In this document: piece by piece, positions 12,074-25,199 of the stretch
How the letters are laid out: the number at the start of each line of letters is the position of its first letter
Position numbering within the stretch: the stretch's first letter is position 1
Position numbers and translations under genes: made by a program
Source of the DNA: Cokeromyces recurvatus
Taxonomy: Eukaryota > Mucoromycota > Mucoromycetes > Mucorales > Mucoraceae
NCBI RefSeq assembly: GCF_025118155.1
Contig: NW_026251389.1
Location: forward strand, 62,001 to 126,000
Length of the DNA stretch: 64,000 nucleotides
Direction of reading: 5' to 3'
Notes under the pieces: model-generated
What the model saw: the letters and a program-made list of their open reading frames with translations, nothing else
The model's database searches: none
Told to the model about the DNA's origin: nothing

Positions 12074-13578
12074 AGATGATTCTTTGTAAATTATTATTAT
12101 TCAATGTATACATATAAAGCACTACAGAAAAAAAAAAGAAAATAAAAAAAATAAAAAATAAATAAATAATAAATAACATCTCTTGTTATATACAAACTAT
12201 GGATTGGGAAAAAAATTAATTATTATTAAATGAAGACGTTGTAATGGAGAACAAAAAATATATCAAGTCAATTATTCTTATACAAAAATGAAAAAAAAAA
12301 AAAAGAGTGGATGGAAGGCATCTGTATTTCCTCCCCCCTATTCTTTAACGAAACTCATTTAATGTTCTATCAGAGGATATGCTTTCATTTTTAGTTCTTA
12401 CGTGAAATACTGCCAATTACGATCAATATAAAAAATAAGAGATAAACTTGATCTTTAGTTTTTTTTTTCCTGACAGCTAATCTTTTGACACTTATATTAT
12501 CATATACGAGGTAATAAAAGATATAATCTATTGTTATGTTGTTTCAAGGTAGATGGTCAGTCTTTGTCCTTGACACTAACTACTAATTTTGTTCATTAAC
12601 CTATTAACTCCTTTTTTTTTTGTTGAAAGTATCTTTCCATGGCTTCTAAATAATGTTTCTATGTCTAGAAATTTTAATGATTTGTTTGTCCTTAATTAAG
12701 CAGAGAATATGAATAGTCATTCATATATTGAATTACTCAAGAATATATAATAGCTTAAAAATATATAAAGAGTTTTAGTTGAGTGGATAATAATTCCCCT
12801 CCGCTTCTAACTGCTGATAGTAATAATGATCAATTAGTTTTTTTTTTTCCATCCCCTCTAACAACAAATTTCCCATTTGCCTTCTCAACTTGCCGACACT
12901 CAGCGTGAGATCTAAAATCCGAAAAATTTACTTGCTAAACACCATTTAGCTTCCTCCAATCCCGCATATCCGTACTCCTGCACAGCCTACACCTATTTCA
13001 ACTGAGAATTCCTTTATTCTTCCTCTCCTTGGTATAGCTTTACCAAAACCATTCGCTTTAAGAGTTTCCTCTTTCACGATGATAGGTACAAGTACCAAGC
13101 TCATATAAAGCAGAATCGACTACTCGCCTCTACTTGACCAAAGCTTTATATTTATCTACTTTCCCAATTAAGATCCGCCTTCCTACAGGCATGATTCGTA
13201 GTAACAATCTCAAAAAAATAAAAAAAAGCAGGTATCAACGGCACCCGTATATTATATACATATACATATTACCCCTTCCACTGCCATCATAATCTCTTTG
13301 TCAATGCATTTTAACTATGTAACTTGATTTTTTTTTTTGGCCCCTTCCTTCCCTCGCTCTACTGCTCTCCCACTTTGTCCAAAACGCAGTTGAAAAGATT
13401 CTTCTTTGAAAAAAAAAAATAGAGACATCTCGTCCCAATTACGAAGAGAATTTCCATAAAATCCATATTTTTTTTTTTTTACTTGATAAAGGTAATTCTA
13501 TTCTTTCCCCCCCCCCACACTCTCTCTTCCTTTGAGCAGACAGAATCATTTTTTTTTCTCTACTCTTATTTAATATTA

Positions 13579-13615
<37 letters not shown>

Positions 13616-14380
13616 AATTGGCCTGGGGGGGGGAAAGAAAGAGTTAATGCAGTAAAATTTGTCATTATGTACTCATTCAAGTCATTTTATTTTATTCTAT
13701 TTAACTGTATAACCCATGAGTCAAGACATATGATTATAGGATGCTTACAATGAGGATGATAATGTATATAAATATGTATATATAATTAGTATCCCTCTGT
13801 TTGTTAATAGTTATAATAATAATAATAATAAAAAACTTATTAACTCGTTTATTATTAAAACTAGTAGTGAATACTATACTTGTATTTTTTTACAATCACG
13901 AGAGGAGAGAGTCCAGAATATCTGCTTAAATTTAATTCTAGAATAAATACAACACCTTTCCCCCCCCCAAAAAAAAAAAAAAAAAAAATAAAAAGAAAAA
14001 TCCGTTATCATTAACCTATTTCTTTCTATTTAAAAAATAAATAAATAAAAATATAATATGAAAACTCATCATATAAAATCAATTTCAACCTATTTATCCT
14101 TTTAAAGATATCCATTCATTACTACATGATAAGCTTCTTTTTCTTAATAGAATTATTTTTTTTCTTTCAAAAGAGAAATGATAGAATAATAATAATAATA
14201 ATAACCCCCAATTTTAAATATTCACAATCGTACAAAAGAAAACAGCAACAGCAACAACAACAAAAAAAAAAATAAAAAAAAACACAAAAACTACAACTTT
14301 ATATCAAATAACAGGGTGAATTGAATATTATTGAGGAACTGTACAAAATATAAATAGGCAATTAAAAAAAAAAAGGTAAA
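12074..14380. other. Intergenic region with homopolymers, no gene seen
   Basis: About 2.3 kb between uS14m and the 3' end of the HSF-type gene. It contains poly-T runs (T34 near 13580-13614) and short C and G runs (13508-13517, 13625-13632). The 12.9-13.3 kb part is less AT-rich than its surroundings, but I could not find an exon chain or tRNA in it. Confidence 0.55.
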
Positions 14381-15729
14381 TTAATGATTAGGATAACTAA
14401 CTGTAAGTGCTTGTTGTGGTCGTAAAGTAGAAGAATCCTTATTATTATTGAAGGTATTCTTATTATTATTATTGTTATTATTATTCTCGTTGCTGTTGTG
14501 AAGATCACATTGTTGTTGTTCATCTGTTGGAGAAGATGGAGAAGATAAGAGAACACTAGAGACAGGGCTTGGAGGTAAAGGGTTTTGAACTAACGGGAAA
14601 GAAAAAGTGGGGTGTTGCTGCAGATTTGAATTTGTATTATTATTGTGATGATATATAGAAGGCATGATCATTTGTGGTTGTGGTTCATCCCAGTGTTGCT
14701 GTTGGTGTTGTAGTGGTTCATAAGAGGATGCAGTAGGAGATGTTATAAACACACTAGGTTGACCATTATTAGGAGCAAGTTCATAATCATTTACTATGTA
14801 TATAAAAGGGTAGATTAGGATCAGTAACACACATACATATGTATATTCATATACACTTTTTTTTTTTAAAAAAGAAAATCAAGAGAACTCACATGAGGTG
14901 GCTATAGGAAGACCTTGTCGTTCAGCTAATCTTCGAATGATAATCTGTTGTTGAAGTTGAATCTTTTTAAGCTCTTCAAAGCCCTGTAAGAGATTTCCAA
15001 AATTTTCTTGAAGGACACGAAACTGTTGTAGTAAATCAGCTTGCGAAAGTTGTACCATAGCAAAGGAGGCATGAATATCACCTGTCTCACGACGTAAGAG
15101 CTCAGAGTCCATCGCCTTTCGTTTGATATCTTCCAAGATATCAGGTCGACCTCGTTGGAATTTAGGATGAGAGAATTCCCAGATTTCATTCTCATTATTG
15201 CCTCTTTGACCGCGTGGGGATTTATTAATCTTATGGAAACCATACATGTTCAATTGTCGAACAAAACTTGAGAAATTAGAATGTTTAAAATGTTCAGGAA
15301 GGATTTCTTGAGAGAACCGGGTAGCGTTACAGACGAGGAAGGATGTACCACTTGGATTCCATGAAATCAAATGTTGATTACATCTATCACTGACCATACT
15401 ATTTATTTATTTATTTAATTTCAAAGAAAAAAAAAGAAGCATCATCAAAAGGAAATAATATATTAGAAACAACAATTAAAAATAGATTTGTTCCTGAATT
15501 TTTTTTTTTTTGTCTATCTCTGGTACCTAAAAAGTTTACTAATAAATGTACTAACACCTCGTTTTGTAGAACGTCTATGCGAATCTTCTATTTCATGAGG
15601 TTCCCAATTTCTATCATTCGAAGAATTATTTGATGAACTATTAGAAGAGAGACTATTTCGATGATTATTGTAAGGCATATAAGAGTTTGGTTGAGGTACA
15701 GTTATATGCAATGAATCTAATCCAGACAT
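14381..15729 (-). CDS. HSF-type DNA-binding transcription factor
   Basis: Three exons join in phase: 15527-15729, 14893-15398 and 14381-14793, giving 373 residues. The heat-shock-factor domain spans about residues 60-160: FISKLFSMVSD, then SWNPSGTSFLVCNATRFSQ, then the recognition-helix region HFKHSNFSSFVRQLNMYGFH, then EIWEFSHPKFQRGRPDIL. The intron splits the domain inside its first helix. After it comes a hydrophobic-heptad region (about residues 185-230, LLQQFRVLQENFGNLLQGFE) suitable for oligomerisation. A Ser/Asn/Gln/Pro-rich tail with a poly-Asn tract follows. It could be the true heat-shock factor or an Sfl1/Skn7-like regulator; the sequence does not decide. It acts in the nucleus. 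The 1.8 kb upstream has no gene and may hold a large control region. Confidence 0.93.
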
Positions 15730-17507
15730 CTATTCTACGTTTATTTAATATATAGTATTTCTCTATATAAATGGAAAGAAAAAAAAATGAAGATAGAATT
15801 CTTAAGAATATAAAATAATTATAATAAAAAAAAAGAATAAAAAAGAATAAAGATAAATGTTGACCTTTTTATTATTTTTTTTTTAAGAGAAAAGTAAAGT
15901 TTATATAAAAAGCTTTAAAATGATGTTTCATATTAATGCAGAGGTTAAAAAAAAAAAAAGGGAACAAGTCATTATTGGATGAGTTTCTTGTCTCATTTTT
16001 TTTTCTATTCTATTTTCTTCAAAGTTTTAACAAAGATCAAGCTTTTGACCTACTTTGGTTCAATGATATTATTTAATGATTTTATAATTTCTCTTGAGAA
16101 TGCGTAATATAAATGTATTTATTTTATTCTTTTACTTTTATTGAGTTTTTTTTTCTTTTTCATTTCTTTTTTAAAAAGGTGTTTTATTTATTTTAATAAA
16201 GATCATAATCATATAAACACACATATTTTTTTTTTTTTTTTTTTTTTTGACAGAAAAAAATAAATGGAAAATTTCATGTGGGCCAAAATTGCTTTTTTCT
16301 ATTTTAATGCAAAAGAAATAATGAATTTTAACTTTAAAACTCAAAAAAAAAAACCTTAATTTTTTTTTTCTATAATGTGAAGAAAAAAAGCATCCCCCGG
16401 GAATAGAATCAATTACAAAACAGGTGAAAATTAAGAATTTACATCCTTTTAATAGGACCCCTTTTTATTTCATTATACAAAAAGGAAACTCCAACGAAAA
16501 AACAGGTACGACCTGTCTCTTAAAAAAAAAAAAGAAAAAAAATAAAAAGAAAAAATTAGCAATTATTATTTTATTTTTTTTAAAGAAAAGAAGTATATAG
16601 AAAAAATGGATAATTCCTTTGTTGTGGATATATATGATAAGCTTCTTTAAACTAAAAAGCAAATTTAATATAATGTATACATGTATAGTTTTTTTTTCCA
16701 TTATTATCTGCACATATTATAATTCCCCCCAAGTTTATATTTTTTGATGGAAAATTGAGCTTATCTTGAATGAGTCAGGGGGGTGGGGTGAGCGAAAGAA
16801 TAGATAGCACTGCTGATTTCATATAGCTCTAATTTTTTTTTTTTTTTAAAAAAACAAAGCTATTTTATTTTATGATCCCCGATATTATAGCGCATAATTA
16901 TTTGTCGTCGGGTAGACATAAGATGATAATTATAATTATGATAAGGTATCATGATTTCCTTATTTGAATATGTCCCAGCTGTTGAAAAGAAAAAAAAAAA
17001 AAAAAAAGAGAGAGAGAGTAAAAATTTCTTTAAAGCATATAAAAAATTATTCTTTATGTATATTACAAAGAAGAAAAAAAAAAGGGGAACTAAATTTTTT
17101 CTTTAGTTTTTATTCTCTTTTATATATGTAGTATTTGAATGAAAAAGAATCTTTTGAAACAGAAAGAAGTTGTTTTAGAAAAAAAAATAAAATAAAATAA
17201 AAAAAAGAGTATTCTTCTTACAGAGAAAGACAGACAAAATATATATTTCTCCTCTTTTTTTTTTAGTATTGCAATTATAAAGAATTTGTTTCTTTAAAGA
17301 ACAAACTAATATTAGCTCATCTTCTACATTTTCTTCTTTAACAAATGAATTATAAATTATTCTCTGATCTCTTTTCATGATATAATATGATTAGTTTACA
17401 ATAAATCCTTTATGCATCATATGCTACTACTACTAATATAGATAAATAAATATGAAACCCTCTTTCTTCTTTTCTTTTTTTTTTTAAAGAAAAAGATCCA
17501 TGTGTAT
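15730..17507. other. Intergenic region upstream of the HSF-type gene
   Basis: AT-rich with many A and T runs (T20 near 16228-16247, A19 near 16988-17006). Short ORFs at 16465-16713 and 17175-17378 are low-complexity and show no family features. It probably contains the HSF-gene promoter. I see nothing else. Confidence 0.55.
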
Positions 17508-19677
17508 TCATTTATTACAGATAAAATATAAACTCTTGTCATCATTCTCCGTTTGATTTAATTCTAATACTTGGTCTAGAGCTTCTTCTGTTATAATCGC
17601 TTTTAATAACTCTCTTTCTTCTTGCATTAAAACAGGTCGTTTCTTCATTTCCCTACAAAGATGAGGCGTACATTTAACCCTCTTTTTCCATGAAATATAA
17701 CGTGATTTAGGCTGCTGTTGAATCATTCGTTCAAATTGCTGGCGCGAATCAGTATCGATCAATCCCTCTATCACCTGCATCACTAAACGTCGGACAATAT
17801 CCGCTAACATGGGTTCAAGCTTATTCATCAAGGTGATGAGATGAACTAAGGTTAAGATAGATAGGGCTCGATCCGATTTCATTTCCGCATCTACCAAAAG
17901 AGGGTAATAGCAAATGGGTTCAAGTACATCAAGAAGTTGTGTTACGGTTTTTTTAAGTTCTATGTAGGAATTCGCTTGTCCTTTTTTACTCATCTTTCCC
18001 CAATGTACAAGTCCCTAGAGGAAGAAAGAAAAAGAGAATCAATAGTAACACAATTCTTTCTTCCTTTATCATCATCATCATCTTCTTCTTTACCTGAAGT
18101 GTTTTTATCATGCCTGAAATATAATATTTTTCTTGTTCAAATTGCCGATTGGAAACATGATTATTTTCCTCCAACAGTTGTATGATATAATATATTTTAA
18201 AATAAATTTTTGTTCCTGTATAGAAACAAGTAAATATATAAATATGCATATGCATATACATATTCATATTCATCCATATTTAAAAAGGAAAAAAAAAAAG
18301 GTAAATACCTCTTTCTGTTAAACTTTGTATGAAATAGGAATACTCGGTAGGTGCATTTTTTTGTATAATGTCGTGAAAGTTAGTAGAGTCATAAAGGCGA
18401 TCTAAAAAATAAACTACTAGATTTGAATATTCTATTAAACAACTGGATGAGTAAGTTGGATGCAACACGCGTGTGAAGCAAGAGATACTATTTTCGGTCT
18501 TTTTTGGCCAATTCCATAATAATACTAAATTATAAGTCCATTGTGAAGAATGCTATATATATATATATATATATGCATATCATCAGACTTCTTTCAAGTA
18601 AAATTGTTATATATATATATACACTTACCTCAAATAGTTTATCTGTAAATAATGGGGATAATTTACATGCTTCAAATAAATCACACCAAGCGTCGTCAGA
18701 TCCATCAAGCTTATCATCAGCATTCAGAATACCATCCAAAGCTCCTGTAAGATTAAAAATAGATTTGGGTACATTTAATGTTTTATCTTGTAAAAGAGGA
18801 TACCATAGTAATTGAGACTTCCAATCTATAAAAGGGGGTGTGTGTTAGAGATAAAATGATAATCATGAATATTTTCACTTTACCATATTTAACTCTGAAT
18901 GTCTCGAAGAAAGTGGACAAGGAGAAGAGTAACTGTTTAGCTTGCTGTAATAGATGAATCAATTTTTGAATAAACTTAAAAATCAATTCCCAGTCTTTCA
19001 GTTCAATTAAACCTTCTTGTTCTCGATATGTAAAAAGTTCAGTTAATAAATAGATCCATGTTTCAGGTTCACAATGTAAAAGAGCAGGGAGGTCATGTTG
19101 ATCTAGGACGGTAATCTCATCATGATGACTTTCATAAAATGCGTCTAAAAGATAAAATGATAACCTTAATAGAGGAGTAGAATTCTTATCGGAATGAATG
19201 TCTTTCTTTAAGCAAGTAATAAACAAAGTTAAGTTTTCCATAACAAACTCAGAAAGGACTTGTTTTAAGTTTAAAAGTGACGTTTCTTGATCCACGAAAG
19301 AATTGGGTAAAAGCAAAGTGGGTATCGTTTGATTTTCCTATGATACATATATATAAAGAGATATTAGACACATATGCATATACATATACATATTTATGTT
19401 TATATTTATATTACAGAGTCACAACAGGCTTTCATAAATTGAATTATATTATTTCTGTAAAGTTCAATTTCATGTGCTTGTAATTCAGACAACGTAGTTT
19501 GAATGACATATAAAAGTAAAGAAGTTCCTGATGATGACACCTTGAGTCTACAAAGATGGCCTAAACTTTTTAAAACAGGAACAATAGCTACATACTGATT
19601 TTTATTTTTCATACAGCTACTAAATAAGACCTGAACTACTTTGTAGGGCCAAATAACAGATAGCTTAAATTACATTA

Positions 19678-19715
<38 letters not shown>

Positions 19716-20693
19716 GAATAAATGTAAATATGATTTACCATGGCTAATTTTTTCACAGTAGTATCTAATACTTCAGTATCATGATCATCAATCGTAGTGA
19801 TCTGGTTACTAAACTTTACTATATCCAATTCAATTGAAACATTCCAAATAGTTGTTATCCCAAAAATGGGTAATTGGACATTATCATTGGTACCTCTACA
19901 TTTAATATATGTATTAAAGAAAAAAAGAAAAAAAAATATGTATATAAATAGTACATTTTTTTTTTTTAAAAAAAAAAAAGAGCTTCCTTTAAGCTAATAA
20001 TTACCTTTGATAAAAAATAGAATCTCGAATTTGTAAAATATCTTCAACTGTGTCCAGAGAGTCAATACTTTTTCTTAATAATTCACAGAGATTCTAATTC
20101 CAAAAAAAATAAAATAAAATAAATAAAGAAATTAGAATTCATGATGACACCGCTGATTGAATGAATACCTTTAATTGTGATTCCTCGAATTGTGATACAT
20201 GTTTCAGAATGTGATGATATAAAATAGTTATCATGTTTTCATGCGCAATAAGTGAAGCCATTATTTCCGCGCAATCAGAAACTTGTATATCACTTTTTTT
20301 TTTAACGTTGACTTTATTTGTTAATAAGAAAGTTCTCTGTCTGTCTAATTAATTACCTGATCCAAAGATCCATAAACTGAACCATGACTTTCAAGACTGA
20401 TAACCAAAAACTTGATTGATGTTTAATCATAAAGCAGCACCATTCTTTACAAGCCCATAGTCTATTATTTTTAGCTTGATTTGATATCCATTTTTCTAAT
20501 CGATCTAAATCAAAGGGTGAACTGGATAAAGGAGATATTAAACAACGTGATTGAATATGTGAACAGATAAGCATAAATGTCTCTTCATGACAAGTGAACG
20601 TATTCTCTTTTTGGATCATTTGCATCCACTCATATTTTAAACTATGTTGATGTATCCTAAATACAGAATGTCATGTCATGTTATTTTTATCTT

Positions 20694-20764
<71 letters not shown>

Positions 20765-21982
20765 CTGCATGTTTTACCTCATATCTTGACAGGTCTTGAC
20801 TGTCAACTTTAATTCCTCATCTTGTATTTCAGTCAAGTCTTTTTCCAAAATGAGTTTATTTTCAGTCAAATTATTTATAAATTTGAGAAGCTCTCTTGAT
20901 TCAGAAAACAAATGAAGCTTTCGTTTCTGTATAGTGAATAGGAGTTTTTGTAAACATATCACTAACAATTTTATACAGTGATCTCTTTGCTTATTTTCTA
21001 AAATACAGTCATGAAATACTTGCAATACATGATGGACATGATTTAGTACTGTTTTTTTAAAAAAAAAAAGAAAAAAGAGAAAGAAATTATTCGTTATATA
21101 CACACACATATATATAAAGAAGAAGAAGAAAAAAAAATGATATTTACAAAAGTCATCTACAAAAAAGAAAATTAATTTTTTTTTTCCCTTTCGTATATAA
21201 AGATTGGTTTACCTAAATTATCAATTTCAATTTGATGACTTAACCAACTTGTGTGTTCATCAAAGTTAGAAGGTAATTTTTGTATCAGTTTGATATATAT
21301 TTGATGGAATTCTCGGAGAGGTTTTCTTGTCATTTTATATGTAGTAAAAATGAATTCAAGGGAATCCTACATCATTATATGATTCATATAAATGTATATC
21401 AAAAAAAAAGAAAATGTGTATTTTGTTACTTTTATAGGTAATTTCCATAGTTCATAAAGGGTATATTGATGTAATTTAAAGCGTTGAGATATATGATAAA
21501 GTAACCGATGATCAACGCCTACTTTGAAGCGTGGAGCATCGAAATCTGTTTCATAGTCTTTAAAAAATAAATAATATTAATCAATGTTTTCTTTCTTTTT
21601 TTTATTTTTATTTTTTTAGGTACTTTGATTTTTTAACAGAGCGTCAAATACAGTTTGATGCAGAACTTTTAATGCTATAGTTGAATATCCATAAAATTTT
21701 AAAGTTAAATCAAAACTTTCTAAAAGAGAACAAGGAGGCCTTGAATAGAGTATGAATAAATATTATTTCTCTCTTTCTTTATTAATGTATATCTTTTACT
21801 CATCGTGATCATCTTTTGTTAATTCTTTTAAATTAAATATGTGGGTATGGATTGTATTATGTCGTGATTCTTGTTCTAACCAACCATTCAGATCGGCCTA
21901 TCTTGATTATATTAAAAACAATTGGAAGAAACAGAAGAAAAATTAAATTAATATTGATAATTACTTTGAATCTATTTTCCAT
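17508..21982 (-). CDS. Large orphan alpha-helical protein, about 1,090 residues, about 17 introns
   Basis: A chain of about 18 exons runs from an ATG at 21982 (MENRFK, then ADLNGWLEQESRHN) to a TGA at 17508. The last exon carries KKTVTQLLDVLEPICYYPLL and ends SLYFICNK. Introns are short, with good donors and acceptors, and phases close wherever I checked. One exon appears to be only 9 nt (21148-21156, encoding the middle of NLDDFLLNHV). The protein is rich in Leu/Ile/His helical segments and lacks obvious membrane spans, enzyme motifs or a signal peptide, so an armadillo/HEAT-like scaffold is plausible. I compared it mentally with MMS22L, Tti1 and similar scaffolds and could not match it. It is divergent from CCDC97, with 207 bp between the two start codons. 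The existence of the gene is well supported; the function is unknown. Confidence 0.7.
20692..20764. repeat. Long poly-T tract in an intron
   Basis: About 70 nt of T with a single C interruption, inside an intron of the orphan helical gene and just upstream, in the gene direction, of the exon acceptor near 20657. Assembly length of such a run is uncertain. Confidence 0.85.
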
Positions 21983-22189
21983 GGCGAAGATTGACATGAG
22001 ATCGTTTAAAAAAAAACTATATAAACTAGTGTTCCTTTCTATTTTAAAAAAAATGATGCTTTATTTTTATGTCGTGACAGCTAAAAAAAAAATATAAAAA
22101 TAAAAGTAGTAATTATGCCTTTTTTTTTTTTTTTCTTTCTTTCTTTTCACCATTATTATTGTAGTAGTAGTAGTTTAAAATCAGCAAAG
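21983..22189. promoter_or_regulatory. Short bidirectional promoter region
   Basis: Only 207 bp separate the divergent start codons of the orphan helical gene (minus) and CCDC97 (plus). The stretch is A/T-rich with poly-A and poly-T tracts on either side. Both promoters must be contained here or reach into 5' coding sequence. No specific site is recognised. Confidence 0.5.
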
Positions 22190-23115
22190 ATGGACGATTC
22201 TATAGAATCACAAATCATGACTTATGTTGAAAGGAATCTTTCCAACATTCCCTTTAAAACATTACGTTATGGTGAAACGGAGCTTGATCCCTCAGAAAAG
22301 TTGAGTCAGATGCGACACATTCTACACAATGATCCGGGGCTTTTTTTAAGTAAATGGGGGCGTCATCTCTCACAAAATACATTAAGACTATTTGATTCAC
22401 TTCGACATGACTATGAAGTCAGATTTTATCTTGATACACTTTTATATCAGTCTGCAGCACCCGTAACAATAAATGTAGGAAAACGATCTGCTTTACAACA
22501 AGTGATACAAAATAGACGTTATGAATTTCTAAAACGTACATTAAGGCATTCGGATTATTTTTCGGATGAAGCAATCCAGTTAAGGGAGCCTATCTTGTAT
22601 AATCACTATGTGGGGAAATATATACCTTCACGAGAAAAGAGGAAACCATTTGCAAATGATGTAACGCTTGTGGATCGTATCTTGAGTAATATGGATCGCA
22701 ACTATGTAGATGAGCAAGTGCGCCAACAAAAGATAAAAGACGAGGAGCAATTTCAAGAGGAAGAAGAAAGTGACGACGACGAAGAGGAAGAGTCGATGAA
22801 AGATGAAAAGGGTAAAGAAAAAGATATAAATATGATAAATGAAGAAGAAGAAAGTGACGAAGAAGAAAAAGACAATGAATTTCGAGAAAGGAAAAGACAA
22901 GAATTGATTCGACTATTAGAAGAACAATTTTTAGCAGGAAAAGATAATGTACGGTCTTTATTAAATTTTACATTAAAAAGAGGGTTTTTTTTTTTGCTGA
23001 TATTTATATATATTTGCAGGATTTCAATTATAGTGAAGTTGATTATAATGAAGATTACGATAATCTTCAACAGCAAGAACAAGATATTCACGATAAATAC
23101 TTTGATGAAGATTAA
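22190..23115 (+). CDS. CCDC97: CCDC97-domain protein (SF3B-associated family)
   Basis: Two exons, 22190-22948 and 23020-23115, join in phase 0 and give 284 residues. The CCDC97 domain is seen in RRYEFLKRTLRHSDYFSDEA, then LREPILYNHYVGKYIPSREK, followed by a long Glu/Asp-rich segment (about residues 185-235). The C-terminus is acidic and Tyr-rich (DFNYSEVDYNEDYDN). In animals this family binds the SF3B part of the U2 snRNP; I infer a nuclear splicing-linked role. Start choice: the ATG at 22190 gives MDDSIESQIMTYVERNL. The in-frame ATG at 22115 would add a poly-Phe run and is rejected. Confidence 0.88.
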
Positions 23116-23775
23116 AAATATACCCTTATGACAGATGATAGATAGATATATACATATAATAAAACTAATGACCACGTCTAAATTCAAAGTGTAATATCTA
23201 TATTAAGACTGTTTTTATTGGTAGGAAAGAATCCATTTGAGGAATTAATTCTAGTACTAATTATTGCAAGAAGTAAACTTTTTTTCATTGACATTGAACC
23301 AGCTTCATAGTTTTGAATAACTTTATTTTAATTAAATCGGTGATGAATTAGCCTTATACTATAAAACACTATAGCAGTATTTAAATTATTCTAAATGATT
23401 ACTGTATCTGTAATTCTAAAAAAGAAAAAAAAAAAAAGGATGCATGGTTTGATCTAAATTAAATATTATTCATGATTGGACTTCTTTTATTATTTGATCA
23501 ATTAAGTTTTTCTTTTTTTTTTTTCCTTTCAAGAATTGATTATTCTCAATAGTTTTTTCTTAAAAAAAAAAAAGATAAAAATATTGCCATAAGTTATATA
23601 AACATCTTTTATAATGTTGCTGCTAGCATTTATATGCATTTTCATTATTATTGCGGAGAAGAAGGGTTATAGCAGCATTTTTTTTTTTTTTTGTCATGAT
23701 TTTTTGGTCAAATTCTTTTCTTTTTTTTTTTTTTTTCTTTTTTAATACATAATACATATTTATTAATCTTATAGT
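23116..23775. other. Intergenic, no gene seen
   Basis: AT-rich spacer between CCDC97 and the mannosyltransferase gene (same strand), with several A and T runs. It presumably holds the CCDC97 terminator and the mannosyltransferase promoter. Confidence 0.6.
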
Positions 23776-25105
23776 ATGCCAGCATTTCCAATACTGTCGT
23801 TTTCAAGGAAACCGATTCTATTAATTATCTTTATTATTGTATTTGTGTTTCTATACCACATTGCAAGTCATCCCAAAGTGTCAAAGTCAATGCAATCAGT
23901 TGCATATTATAATAATTATGATGAAAGAGCTTGCCTTCCACAAAGATTACTTGAAAAATCTCCTCCTACAAAGAAAGCTAAAGCTGCTATGGTTATTCTT
24001 GTTAGAAACAGGTAATACATATATGATAAATATTTAAATATACCAACACTCTCTAAATCAAAAAAAAAAAAAAGAGAACAGCAAGCTATTGCAGAAACCT
24101 TAGCTAATTTCCAGGACAAATTCAATAAAAATTTCAATTATCCTTACGTCTTTTTAAATGAACAACCTTTTACAGAAGATTTTAAACGTGCCATGAAAGA
24201 AGCAGCGCCTCAAGCAGAAATGAAATTTGGACTGGTGCCTGAAAAACATTGGAGTTATCCTGCTTGGGTTGATCCTAACTTGGCTGCTGAAGCAAGAATA
24301 AAGATGGATCAAAAAGGAGTATTATATGGTGGATTAGAAAGTTATCATCACATGTGTCGATATCAATCTGGATTCTTTTTTGATCATCCTTTGTTAGACG
24401 AGTAAAAAAAAAAAAAAAAATAATGTCGATCGATGAATAATGAAATTAATCTAGTTTTTATTTTTTAGATATGAATGGTATTGGCGTGTAGAACCAGGCG
24501 TAAAATATTTTTGTGACATTACTTATGATCCTTTTCTTTATATGGAAAAACATAAAAAAAAATATGGATTTGTTGTGACATTATTAGAATTGAGAGATAC
24601 GATTCCTAGTCTTTGGAAAACAGTAGAAGAATATGCCAAATCAAGAAGAATTGACATTTCAAATAACAGTAATCTGCTATTTCCTTATTTTCGAAATTCA
24701 GAGACAGGTGATTTTAACTTGTGTCATTTTTGGTCTAATTTCGAAATTGCCTCTTTAAATTTCTGGAGAAGTCCAGAGTATCGTGATTTCTTTCATTATT
24801 TAGATCAAACAGGCAATTTCTTTTATGAAAGATGGGGAGATGCACCTGTTCATTCATTAGCAGCAGGATTATTTTTAAAAACAGATGAGATTCATTATTT
24901 TCAAGACTTTGGTTATCAACATGATCTTTATAGACACTGTCCTACAAAAGAAAGTGGTTTACGTTGTCGTTGTGAATGTCCTGAAGGAACAAATGAAAAG
25001 AGTATTGATCATGATACATATTATGATACATGTCTACCTGTTTGGTTACAGCATGTTAAAAAGGAAGAAGAAAGGAAAAAGGCAAATTGGAGCGTTTGGT
25101 CATAA
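23776..25105 (+). CDS. GT15 alpha-1,2-mannosyltransferase (Kre2/Mnt1/Ktr family)
   Basis: Three exons (23776-24011, 24075-24401, 24469-25105) give 399 residues. It is a type II Golgi membrane protein that adds alpha-1,2-mannose from GDP-mannose to O- or N-linked glycans. A short cytosolic stretch and one membrane anchor (ILLIIFIIVFVFLYHIA, about residues 14-30) precede the catalytic domain. Family blocks are clear: AAMVILVRNREQ, FNYPYVFLNEQPFTEDF, EWYWRVEPGVKYFCDITYDP, FNLCHFWSNFEIASLNFWRS, FYERWGDAPVHSLAAGLFL and YQHDLYRHCP. The Glu of NFEIA sits in the catalytic region of the family, and the length matches Ktr proteins. It converges on the UPF0658-type gene, with about 95 bp between stop codons. 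Which paralogue it represents cannot be told. Confidence 0.95.
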
Positions 25106-25199
25106 TCAAGTTGTATTTATGTATATGGTATATATAATATATATAATATTTTATGTGTGTCATCAAGACGCCTACGCCTATTTTTTTTTTTTTTCCCCT

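Noticed and set aside
17508..21982. Identification of the orphan gene as MMS22L or another named DNA-repair scaffold
   Set aside because: Length and helical content fit, but no sequence block I know from those families is present.
22628..23187. Minus-strand ORFs over CCDC97
   Set aside because: Antisense shadows of the acidic Glu/Asp repeat, giving Phe/Ser-rich nonsense.
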